25,585 nucleotides of DNA from an uncultured Bacilli bacterium (GTDB lineage Bacteria; Bacillota_I; Bacilli_A; RF39; UBA660), in the NCBI GenBank assembly GCA_947629425.1, contig CANRDR010000001.1:1-25585 (forward strand), written 5' to 3'. The notes under the pieces are model-generated. The model was not told the origin of the DNA, searched no databases, and worked only from the letters and a program-made list of their open reading frames with translations. Numbering within the stretch: the stretch's first letter is position 1; each line of letters opens with the position of its first letter. Both the position numbers and the translations under genes were made by a program. This document shows positions 13,187 through 21,453 of this stretch, piece after piece.

Positions 13187-15862
13187 ATGAAAAAATATAT
13201 AAAAATTATTTTATTAATATTATTTATACCTTTAATAAATGTAAATGCATTAGATGATTTAGATTTATATCCAACAGAGGAAAATAAACAAATAGGAGAA
13301 CCATATATAAATCCAAAATGGATTGAATGGAATAATTTAAGTGATGAAGAAAAATCAAATATTAGTGTTATTCCACCAAAAATAATAACAGATTATGTAT
13401 ATAAACAAACTGATAAATATAGTTTATTTAATACTAAATACAAAACTATAGATGTTAGTATACCTTCGGAATATAATTTAAAAGATCATGATTATATGAC
13501 ACCTATTAAAAATCAAGGAAGTACTGGATTATGTTGGGATTTTGCAACTATTGGTGCAATTGAATCTAATATAAAAAGAACTTTAGGTAAAGAAGTAATA
13601 TTTTCTGAAAAACAAGTAGATTATGCAACTACTGTTGGAGAAAATAGTATTATAGAAAAATATAATCCATATGATCCATATAGAGATGTTTTAAAAACTG
13701 AAGGTGGAGATTTTGAATTTTTTAATCCACTTTTTATGGGAGGAGTTGTTCCGCAAGAAAATGATGTATGGCAATATTCTTTGACAGATTCAAAAAAACA
13801 CAGTTTATATGATGTCTTTGATCAAAGTCATATATCATATTATGTAACAGATACTGTTGATTTTCCTATGTTAGATACCAGTACTGCAAGTGATGATGAA
13901 ATTGAATCATATGTAACTATGATTAAAGAATATATTCTAAAATATGGAGGAGTATATGTAGCAACAGTAACTCCTGATAGTAGAGGGGGTACATGCTATA
14001 ATTCAAAATACAAAATAATTTATCAAACACCAGACTGTGAAGTAAAAGATGAAGATGATGGATCTCATTCAATGCTTATTATTGGATGGGATGATAATTA
14101 TGATTATGGAGAAGAAACTAAAGGAGCATGGATACTTAAAAATTCATGGGGAAGTACTGATCATCCATATCCATATTTGGCTTATAAATCTGATGGAAGT
14201 ACTCTTTATGGTGTAAAATCGACAGAAGAAAAAAATTGGAATTATGTATATGATAAATATACTGATTTAACTACAGTGAAAAAAAATAGTAATACTAATT
14301 ATGAAATAAAATTTTTTAGAGACGGTACAGTTGATGAACAAATAAAAAAAATATTAATTTACACTAAATATAGTGATGTAAATTTTGATGTTTATTTAGT
14401 TAATAAAGAAAAAAAACAATTTATAAAAACAGTTAATGTTGAAAATGCTGGTATATATTCTATCCCTATAGAAGATATTAGTTTGGAAGGTGATGATTTT
14501 TCTATTTTAATTAATAGTTCAAGAAGTGTCAATAACCCTGAAGTTAGTATTTTTACTGAAAGAAATATAGACTCATTAGATAAAAAAATAAAATCATATA
14601 CACAAAGTAAATACTTAGATTTAAATATTGTTAATGGTAATAAAAAAGTATTTAAAATAGGTTCTATTACACAAAATATTGATACTGGTGAGACTATTGA
14701 ATATAAATTTTATCGTGATGATGAAGATGTGACAAATAATTTTACAGTAGAAAATAATTATGTAGTCAATAATAATGTCTTAGCAGATGTAACATTTGAT
14801 CCTAATATTATTACAAATGATGAATATACTGTAAAATCATATTATAATGATGAATTATTAGATGAATATACATTTAATATAACTGGAACATTAGTTAAAT
14901 CATTATCATCATCAATTAAAGATAAAATATCAATGAAAGTAAATGCTAATAAAACTATAGATGTAACAGTTTTTCCCGCAAGTGCAGTAAATAGAGATTT
15001 AAAATGGGAAGTATTAGATGATAATGTTGCAACTTTTTCTAACCCAGTTACAAAAACAGTAGAAAATATGAGTACATATTATAATTCTTTTAAAACATTG
15101 CATGGAGGAGATACAAAAATTAGAATAAGTACTATGGATGGTTCAGATGTAGTATTAGAACTAGATTTATCAGTTAATCCATTAACAGAAGATGTATCTA
15201 TAACGGAAAGTAATATATTTTTAGGAATTAATGATACAAAAAGAGTAAATTATACAATAAGTCCACCAAATGCAAATCCAAATATATTTTGGCAATCTGA
15301 TAGACCAGAAATTGCAGAAGTAAATCAATCTGGGGATATAACAGGTCGTAGTGAAGGAACAACTACAATAAGGGCTACAACAAAAGATGGCAGTAACATA
15401 ACTAAAGAAATTAGTGTAACAGTAAGTGATTTTGATATAAAATCAGAAAAATATTTATTAGATGATACATATACAATAAATAAAATAAAAGATAATTTAT
15501 TATATAATGATTTTATAAATGACTTTACTTTAAATAATAATATAACAGTTAAAATATTTAATAAAGAAACAGAAAAAGATAAAACGAAAACTATAGGTAC
15601 TTCTGATGTATTAAAAACATATAAAAATAATGAATTAAAACATGAATATAAATTAATTGTATCAGGAGACTTAGATGGAGATGGTAAAATTCTTGCTACA
15701 GATATACTTTATTTAAGAAGACATATATTAAATCAAAGCGTATTAAATGATATATATTTTAAAGCAGCAGATATAGATGAAAATAATTCAGTAAATGCAA
15801 TTGATATATTATATATGAGAAGATATATATTAAAACAATCAGATAATATTTGGGGTAACTAA
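13187..15862 (+). CDS. Secreted papain-like (C1) cysteine protease with Ig-like domains and dockerin
   Basis: An 891-residue secreted protease with a signal peptide (1-21). The C1 peptidase domain (about 90-345) has every catalytic element: Gln110 in KNQGSTG, nucleophile Cys116 in GLCWDFA, His294 in GSHSMLIIGWDD and Asn319 in LKNSWG. A lectin-like domain of the kind that often follows bacterial C1 peptidases occupies about 370-460. Two Ig-like domains follow (about 570-664 and 665-748, the second a clear Big_2), then a pre-dockerin module (755-825). The dockerin (826-882) has loops D828/D830/D832/D839 and D862/D864/N866/D873. It closely resembles the dockerin of the first operon gene, so the same cohesins should bind it. 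It is the last gene of the operon, with the Shine-Dalgarno TGAGG overlapping the previous stop. Confidence 0.9.
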   Translation: MKKYIKIILLILFIPLINVNALDDLDLYPTEENKQIGEPYINPKWIEWNNLSDEEKSNISVIPPKIITDYVYKQTDKYSLFNTKYKTIDVSIPSEYNLKDHDYMTPIKNQGSTGLCWDFATIGAIESNIKRTLGKEVIFSEKQVDYATTVGENSIIEKYNPYDPYRDVLKTEGGDFEFFNPLFMGGVVPQENDVWQYSLTDSKKHSLYDVFDQSHISYYVTDTVDFPMLDTSTASDDEIESYVTMIKEYILKYGGVYVATVTPDSRGGTCYNSKYKIIYQTPDCEVKDEDDGSHSMLIIGWDDNYDYGEETKGAWILKNSWGSTDHPYPYLAYKSDGSTLYGVKSTEEKNWNYVYDKYTDLTTVKKNSNTNYEIKFFRDGTVDEQIKKILIYTKYSDVNFDVYLVNKEKKQFIKTVNVENAGIYSIPIEDISLEGDDFSILINSSRSVNNPEVSIFTERNIDSLDKKIKSYTQSKYLDLNIVNGNKKVFKIGSITQNIDTGETIEYKFYRDDEDVTNNFTVENNYVVNNNVLADVTFDPNIITNDEYTVKSYYNDELLDEYTFNITGTLVKSLSSSIKDKISMKVNANKTIDVTVFPASAVNRDLKWEVLDDNVATFSNPVTKTVENMSTYYNSFKTLHGGDTKIRISTMDGSDVVLELDLSVNPLTEDVSITESNIFLGINDTKRVNYTISPPNANPNIFWQSDRPEIAEVNQSGDITGRSEGTTTIRATTKDGSNITKEISVTVSDFDIKSEKYLLDDTYTINKIKDNLLYNDFINDFTLNNNITVKIFNKETEKDKTKTIGTSDVLKTYKNNELKHEYKLIVSGDLDGDGKILATDILYLRRHILNQSVLNDIYFKAADIDENNSVNAIDILYMRRYILKQSDNIWGN

Positions 15863-15875
15863 TCATATATTAATT

Positions 15876-15907
15876 AAAAGATTAAAGAAATTTTCTTTAT
15901 CTTTTTT
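15876..15907 (+). terminator. Intrinsic terminator of the cohesin/dockerin operon
   Basis: The arms AAAGATTAAAGAAA and TTTCTTTATCTTT pair with one bulged base and are followed by a T-run. It starts 14 bases after the protease stop codon. Confidence 0.7.
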
Positions 15908-15936
15908 ATTAACTTTAATATTAATAATAAAAAATC

Positions 15937-15965
15937 TTTAAAATATAAAAATAATATATTATAAT
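15937..15965 (+). promoter_or_regulatory. Candidate promoter of the metallopeptidase gene
   Basis: TTTAAA (15937-15942), a 17-base spacer and TATAAT (15960-15965), located between the upstream terminator and the AGAGG ribosome binding site. The -10 box is ideal; the -35 box is weak in this AT-rich context. Confidence 0.45.
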
Positions 15966-15993
15966 ATTTATATATAATAAAGAGGTTATTTAT

Positions 15994-18444
15994 ATGAATA
16001 ATAATATAGAAAAAGAGGAAAAAAAATTAAAAATTTTAATTTTAATAATATTAATTTTAATAATCTTAATTTCTAGTTTTATGATTTATATAATTTTTAA
16101 TTCTAAAATAAATTTAAAAGATAATATAAAAAGTAATAATTATGTTTCTTATATGGATTATGATGAAATAAATGATATAAGTGAATCTTACTTTTTAGTA
16201 AGTAAAAATAAAAATCAGTTAATTATTGATAAAGATAATAAAGTTATCAAAGAATTAAATAATACAAATTATAAAAATTTAAAATATATAAATGAATATT
16301 TTATATTAAGTAATGATACTAATTCAATTGTTATAAATAAATTAGGTGATATTATTTTAGAGTGTAATGGAATAATTAATAATTATAATGATTTAATAAC
16401 TAATAAAACATATTTTGTAGTTTATGATAAACTAAATTTAAGTATATATGATAATAATTTTAATATTTTAAAAACATTACAAATAAATAATTATAAAAAT
16501 GATATATATTTTATAAATGATGAAATATATATAAATAATAATATATATGATAATAATTTTAATAAAATAGATGAATATAAAAATTTAATTAATTTAAGTA
16601 ATTATATTATTATAGAAAATAATAAATATAATATTATTAATTTAAAAACTAATGAAATCTTAGAATATAATGATATGGAATATATAAATGAACATTATAT
16701 ATTTAATAATGACGATAATACATTTATATTAAATAAAGATGGTAATATTATAGATAATTTAAGTAAAGTAAAATTTGATAATTATTATATAGATTATGAA
16801 TCATGTAAAAGTGGTGGAATTTTAAAAGATAAATATGATAATATAGTTTATAATGAATGTTCAAAAGATTTTGATTTATCTAATATATTAAATGGTGTAA
16901 TAATTGTAACAACTAATAATGAAATAATAAATAAAAAAGTAGTATTTCATGATAAAATAATAGAATCAAATGATGCTAAATTTATAGGAGATTATATTTT
17001 AGTATATCAAAATGATATTTATAATATATATGATTTAAAAGGTAATGAAATAAATATAAAAGATTCTATTAATACTTTTGGTAAAATATTTGATAATTAT
17101 TATATAAATAATAAAATATATGATAATACATTAACTAATGTAATTAAAGAATATGATAATATTTATGAATATGAAAATAATGTATTTAAAATATCTATTG
17201 ATGGTACTACTGGTCTTTATTATAATGATAATTGGTTAATAGATTTAAATAAATTTTGGGATATAACTAAAATAAATGATTATTATATTTTAAATAATAT
17301 AGATGGATATACTGTTATAAAATTTAATGAATTAAAAAAAATAGATATAAAAATAAAAGATTTATATAATAATATAAATATAAATAAAATAAATAATATA
17401 CAAAATAAAAAAGATGAAACTTTATTAAAAAAATATATATATATTTTAAATAAAAATATTAATTTAAAAGATTATAATGACAAATTTTTAAATTTATTTG
17501 AAATTATATCTAATAATAAAACTAATTTAAAAGAAAATATATTATTAAATTCATTAAATAAATTATCATTTATAAATACAAATGATTTTCTAGAATCTAA
17601 TGCATTAGGATTATATTCTTATAAAGATAATAAAGTATATTATTCCAATAAAGAAGATATAGATAAATTAAATCATGTTTTATATCATGAATTAATACAT
17701 TTTATAGATTATAATATTAATAATTATAAATATAGTATAGATTTTTATAAATGTGATAATGATTATTATATAATAGATGAATATAAAAATTTAGAAAATA
17801 AAGATAATTGTAAATATTATAAAAGTGTAAATACAGACTTTTTTTCTGAAGGTGAAACTGAGAAAATAAATATTAAATATTATAAGGATTATAAAGATAC
17901 TACTTATATAAATTATATTAGAATATTAAATATATTAGATTATATATATAAAGAAGATGTAATAAATAATATATATTTTAATGAAAATACTAATTATGAA
18001 TTTTATAAATTATTAAAAAAAGATATTAATATAGAAGATTATATTAATATGATAGAAATATTTAATAATGTAGATAATTTAGATAATAATAATGATTTAA
18101 TTAAGGCAAGTGATTATTTAATAAAACTTTATGAAATAAAAAATAATAAGAAATGGTATTTAGATGATATATTTAAATCTTTAATATCTAATTTATTACC
18201 ATATGATTTAAGCAATTATAAAGAATATAATGAATATATATTAGATAAAAAAAGTATACAAAAAAATATTATGGAAGAATATATAAAAAAGAATAATTTA
18301 ACACATATAGAAAGTACTAATGATTTAAAAATGTTTTTGATAAATAATCAATATTATTACTATCTTGAATTAGATAATAAATATTGGTTAATTAAATATG
18401 ATTTTAATAATAATAAAATATTAGAATTTAAAGAAACTAATTAG
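15994..18444 (+). CDS. Membrane-anchored protein with WG-like repeats and HELIH zinc-metallopeptidase domain
   Basis: An 816-residue protein with a charged N-terminus, one long hydrophobic helix (about 12-36) and a large extracytoplasmic part. Residues 50-450 contain repeats of roughly 40 residues of the type Tyr-Phe/Ile-x-Val-x2-Asn-x-Ile-Ile-Asp-x2-Gly-Asn, suggestive of a WG/KWG-like beta-propeller. The C-terminal half has YHELIHFID with the zinc-binding H565-E566-x2-H569, and FFSEGETE (616-623) about 50 residues later, which supplies a Glu third ligand (E619 or E623) as in gluzincins. It is therefore probably a membrane-tethered metalloprotease; substrate and exact family are not recognised. 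It follows a terminator and has its own AGAGG ribosome binding site, so it is separate from the protease operon, though both concern surface proteolysis. Confidence 0.65.
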   Translation: MNNNIEKEEKKLKILILIILILIILISSFMIYIIFNSKINLKDNIKSNNYVSYMDYDEINDISESYFLVSKNKNQLIIDKDNKVIKELNNTNYKNLKYINEYFILSNDTNSIVINKLGDIILECNGIINNYNDLITNKTYFVVYDKLNLSIYDNNFNILKTLQINNYKNDIYFINDEIYINNNIYDNNFNKIDEYKNLINLSNYIIIENNKYNIINLKTNEILEYNDMEYINEHYIFNNDDNTFILNKDGNIIDNLSKVKFDNYYIDYESCKSGGILKDKYDNIVYNECSKDFDLSNILNGVIIVTTNNEIINKKVVFHDKIIESNDAKFIGDYILVYQNDIYNIYDLKGNEINIKDSINTFGKIFDNYYINNKIYDNTLTNVIKEYDNIYEYENNVFKISIDGTTGLYYNDNWLIDLNKFWDITKINDYYILNNIDGYTVIKFNELKKIDIKIKDLYNNININKINNIQNKKDETLLKKYIYILNKNINLKDYNDKFLNLFEIISNNKTNLKENILLNSLNKLSFINTNDFLESNALGLYSYKDNKVYYSNKEDIDKLNHVLYHELIHFIDYNINNYKYSIDFYKCDNDYYIIDEYKNLENKDNCKYYKSVNTDFFSEGETEKINIKYYKDYKDTTYINYIRILNILDYIYKEDVINNIYFNENTNYEFYKLLKKDINIEDYINMIEIFNNVDNLDNNNDLIKASDYLIKLYEIKNNKKWYLDDIFKSLISNLLPYDLSNYKEYNEYILDKKSIQKNIMEEYIKKNNLTHIESTNDLKMFLINNQYYYYLELDNKYWLIKYDFNNNKILEFKETN

Positions 18445-18523
18445 AGTTTATATAGATTAGAAAAAGAAATATTTAATAAATAAAATATTATATAAAAAAA
18501 TATATTAAATAATTCTTTTTTAT

Positions 18524-18552
18524 TTGAAATACAAACATATGTATGATATAAT
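18524..18552 (+). promoter_or_regulatory. Promoter of the recX operon
   Basis: TTGAAA (18524-18529), a 17-base spacer and a perfect TATAAT (18547-18552). The TTG of the -35 box is in frame with recX and creates a false longer frame. Confidence 0.7.
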
Positions 18553-18577
18553 TTCTAATAGAAAGAAGATGTTTAGT

Positions 18578-19333
18578 TTGAAAATAATTAAGTTTAAAAA
18601 AGATAAAGGTAATAAATATAAAATATATTTAGATAATGATTTAATAATTGATTTATATGATGATGTTATTGTTAAATATAATTTAATATCTAATAAAGTT
18701 ATAAATAATAAATTATTTGAAGAAATTACTACATATAATACTTTTTTAGATGGATATTATAAGGCTATAAAATTAATAAATAAAAGATTAAGAACAAAAA
18801 AAGAAATAGAAAATTATTTAGCTAAACAAAATATAAATAAAAAAGATATAGATAAAATTATAGATTTATTAGAAAAAGATAGCTATTTAAATCAAGATTT
18901 ATATATTAAATCATATATAAATGATCAATATAATTTAACTTTAAATGGACCAATAAAAATAAAAAAAGATTTAAATAATTTAGGTATAAATAATAATATA
19001 GATGAATATTTAAATATATATAATTGGAATGATAGAATAGATAAAATAATAAATAAAAAAATAAAATTAAATAATAAATTAAGTAATAATGCTTTAAAAA
19101 CTAAAATACTTAATGATATAATATATATGGGTTATGAAAAAGAAGTAATAGAAAAAAAATTAAGTATAATAGAAGTAAATGATAAAGATATATTAGTTAA
19201 AGAATTAAATAAAATAAAAAATAAATATGAAAAAAAATATAAAGATAATGAACTATATTATAGAGTAACTAATTTTTTATATAAAAAAGGTTTTAATATA
19301 GATGATATAAAGAGGTATTATGATGAAAACTAA
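18578..19333 (+). CDS. recX: Regulatory protein RecX
   Basis: A 251-residue protein from the chosen start. RecX proteins bind RecA filaments and modulate recombination and repair. The N-terminal part (FKKDKGNKYKIYLDNDLIIDLYDD) matches the usual RecX opening, and helical repeats follow: AIKLINKRLRTKKEIENYL, a DSYLNQDLYIKSYIND segment and NGPIKIKKDLNNLGI. Its length is close to the roughly 260 residues of Bacillus RecX. The frame is open from TTG 18524, but that codon is the -35 box of a strong promoter. TTG 18578, 9 bases after GAAAGAAG, gives the usual N-terminus; ATG 18569 is the alternative but almost abuts that purine tract. It overlaps the following small gene by about a dozen bases, so the two are probably co-transcribed. 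Confidence 0.85.
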   Translation: MKIIKFKKDKGNKYKIYLDNDLIIDLYDDVIVKYNLISNKVINNKLFEEITTYNTFLDGYYKAIKLINKRLRTKKEIENYLAKQNINKKDIDKIIDLLEKDSYLNQDLYIKSYINDQYNLTLNGPIKIKKDLNNLGINNNIDEYLNIYNWNDRIDKIINKKIKLNNKLSNNALKTKILNDIIYMGYEKEVIEKKLSIIEVNDKDILVKELNKIKNKYEKKYKDNELYYRVTNFLYKKGFNIDDIKRYYDEN

Positions 19334-19610
19334 ATATGATAGAATGAGTAAGAGTGAAAAAAAAGAATTATATAATGATTTTAAAAAAGAAAAAAATGTA
19401 TTAGTTTCTAAAATGAATAGATTTAATATAGTGTTAATTATAGGAATAATTTATAGTATATTAGCATTCATATATGATTTCTTTATGAAAAAGGGTACTT
19501 TATTAATAGTAATAGATATTATAGTATTTATATTTTGTATAATTTGTTTTATAAGATTTTATTATATAAAAAAAGACTTATTAAATAAATATGCTATAAA
19601 AAGAAAATAA
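19323..19610 (+). CDS. Small two-helix membrane protein of unknown function
   Basis: A 95-residue protein with a charged N-terminal region (about 1-32), two hydrophobic helices (about 34-52 and 58-77) and a basic tail. I do not recognise the family. It overlaps the end of recX and shares its transcript. AGAGG at 19311-19315 is 4 bases from an ATG at 19320 and 7 bases from the ATG at 19323; the second is chosen for spacing, and the difference is one residue. The gene ends within a likely terminator, before the RNase J homologue. Confidence 0.6.
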   Translation: MKTKYDRMSKSEKKELYNDFKKEKNVLVSKMNRFNIVLIIGIIYSILAFIYDFFMKKGTLLIVIDIIVFIFCIICFIRFYYIKKDLLNKYAIKRK

Positions 19611-19625
19611 GAGTCTTTTTTTTTT
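19569..19625 (+). terminator. Possible terminator of the recX operon
   Basis: AAAGACT with an adjacent TTA (up to about 19580) can pair with TAA-G-AGTCTTT (from 19608), and a run of about ten T residues follows to 19625. The loop is long and the left arm lies inside the coding region, so strength is uncertain. Confidence 0.45.
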
Positions 19626-19692
19626 CTTAAATAAATGTTATAATTAATTTACCTTTTAAACTTTTAATTTATATTTAGAAAGAGATGATTAT

Positions 19693-21324
19693 ATGAGTAA
19701 GATTAAAATTGTAAGTTTAGGTGGACTAAATGAAAATGGTAAGAATACGTATGTTATAGAGATTGATGAAAAAATATTTATTTTAGATGCAGGATTAAAA
19801 TATGCTACTGAATCATTATATGGAATTGATTATATTATTCCTGATTATTCCTATTTAGTAAAAAATAGAAAAAAAATAGTTGGTGTATTTTTAACACATG
19901 CACATCCAGAAAACATGGGTGCTATAAATGAATTATGTGAAACAATACCAGAAATAAAAGTATATTGTAGCAAATATACTAAAAAATATTTAGAGTTAGA
20001 AGGTTTTAAACATAAATTAATAGAAATACAGTCTAATAAAAAAATATCATTTAAAGACGTTTCTGTATTTCCAATAAGTGTAAATCATTCAGTACCTGAT
20101 GCATTAATGTATGTTATTAATACTAAAGATGGTGCTATTGTATATACTGGAGACTTTATAATAGATCCTTCTATGAAAGATAGATACGGAATGGATATAG
20201 GAAAAATTGCCTATATTGGAAAACAAGGAGTTTTGTGTTTATTAAGTGATTCAGCATTTTCAGAAAAGAGTGGACATACAAGTCCTAATCATAAATTAAC
20301 TAACTTTTTTAGAGACACTATTAATAGATCATCAGGAAGGTTAATATTTACTGTTTTACCTATACATTTATTTACTATTGAAGAAATATTTGAAGCAGCA
20401 AAAAATACACATAGAAAAATAGTTATAATGGGTAAACGTTTACAAAATGTTGTTAATATGGCAATAGAAGAAAAATATTTAAATGTTGATACTAGACTAT
20501 TAGGAGATTTATCTAATATAAATGATAAAAATGTAATATTGTTAGTATGTGATGATAAAGAAAAACCTTATGTTGCAATAGATAGAATAGTAGGTGGTTA
20601 TGATAAATTTATAAAATTAAATGATACCGATACTATTGTATTTGCAGAACCAAGATATGATGAAAATGAAAAAGTTATTGTTAGATTAGAAAATGAAATA
20701 GCTATTATGGGAGCAGAAACAGTATCTATTCCAAAAGATAAAGAAATATCTCATCATCCTTCTGGAGAAGATTTAATGCTTATGTTAGATTTAATAAAAC
20801 CAAAATATTATATGCCTGTTGAAGGTGAATATAGATATATGGTAAATAATGCTAATTTAGCGAGTTCTTTAGGAATGGATAGTAAAAATATAATATTAAA
20901 AACTAATGGTGAATTTGTTGAAATAGTTGATGGTGAATTAAAGGAATGTTTTAAAAGAATAGAATTAAATGATGTTTTAATAGATGGTAATAGCAATGAT
21001 GATGTTGGAGAATTAGTTTTAAAAGATAGAGAAATGTTAAGCGAAAATGGTATTGTTCTTATTAGTGCAACTTTATCTAAAGAAAATAAAACAATACTTG
21101 TTGGACCTGAAATAACTACAAGAGGCTTTATATATATAAAAGATTCTAAAGATATTATAGATACTGTAAAAAAGATATCCATGGAAATTATAGAAAAGAA
21201 TACTAATAATAATTATGTTGATTATAATAATATTAAATTAGAAATAAGAGAAAGTTTGAGCAAGTATTTTTATTCAGAAACTGAATGTAAACCTATGATT
21301 ATTGCTGTTATACAAGAAGTATAA
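19693..21324 (+). CDS. RNase J homologue with degraded metal-binding site (J2-like)
   Basis: A 543-residue protein with the RNase J layout: metallo-beta-lactamase core, inserted beta-CASP region (about 210-345) and a C-terminal domain. It starts with SLGGLNENGKNTYVIE. Active RNase J uses an HxHxDH motif to bind two zinc ions; here the equivalent is H69-A-H71-P-E73-N74, so the Asp and the last His are replaced. PVHGEYR of active enzymes reads PVEGEYR (375-381), losing another ligand. The His of NHSVPD (H132) and the Asp of YTGDF (D154) remain. It is probably an inactive or weak partner subunit like RNase J2, joining a catalytic J1 encoded elsewhere for mRNA decay and rRNA processing; this is inference. 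A TATAAT at 19639-19644 and an AGAAAGAG ribosome binding site precede the ATG. Confidence 0.82.
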   Translation: MSKIKIVSLGGLNENGKNTYVIEIDEKIFILDAGLKYATESLYGIDYIIPDYSYLVKNRKKIVGVFLTHAHPENMGAINELCETIPEIKVYCSKYTKKYLELEGFKHKLIEIQSNKKISFKDVSVFPISVNHSVPDALMYVINTKDGAIVYTGDFIIDPSMKDRYGMDIGKIAYIGKQGVLCLLSDSAFSEKSGHTSPNHKLTNFFRDTINRSSGRLIFTVLPIHLFTIEEIFEAAKNTHRKIVIMGKRLQNVVNMAIEEKYLNVDTRLLGDLSNINDKNVILLVCDDKEKPYVAIDRIVGGYDKFIKLNDTDTIVFAEPRYDENEKVIVRLENEIAIMGAETVSIPKDKEISHHPSGEDLMLMLDLIKPKYYMPVEGEYRYMVNNANLASSLGMDSKNIILKTNGEFVEIVDGELKECFKRIELNDVLIDGNSNDDVGELVLKDREMLSENGIVLISATLSKENKTILVGPEITTRGFIYIKDSKDIIDTVKKISMEIIEKNTNNNYVDYNNIKLEIRESLSKYFYSETECKPMIIAVIQEV

Positions 21325-21399
21325 TTAAAAATATTTAATAAAATATTATGTTTAGTAATGTAAATATATTATTTTATATAAATATTTTTTTGTTTTTTC

Positions 21400-21428
21400 T
21401 TGAATAATTTATGTTATTATTGTATTAT
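21400..21428 (+). promoter_or_regulatory. Promoter of the Cys-rich surface protein genes
   Basis: TTGAAT (21400-21405), a 17-base spacer and TATTAT (21423-21428), about 25 bases before the start codon. As at recX, the TTG of the -35 box is in frame with the gene downstream. Confidence 0.55.
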
Positions 21429-21453
21429 TAATATAGAAAATAGGAGAGGTAAT

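Noticed and set aside
18524..18577. Upstream TTG start extending RecX by 18 residues
   Set aside because: The TTG is the -35 box of a TTGAAA-17-TATAAT promoter, so the segment is mostly not transcribed with recX; the extension has no RecX similarity.
21325..21399. Possible terminator after the RNase J homologue (AAAAATATTTA with TAAATATTTTT)
   Set aside because: The arms are only A and T and about 50 bases apart, so they are not distinguishable from background in this sequence.
21400..21453. Upstream TTG start extending the cadherin-like surface protein by 18 residues
   Set aside because: The TTG is part of a -35 box. The true signal peptide starts at ATG 21454 after AGGAGAGG.
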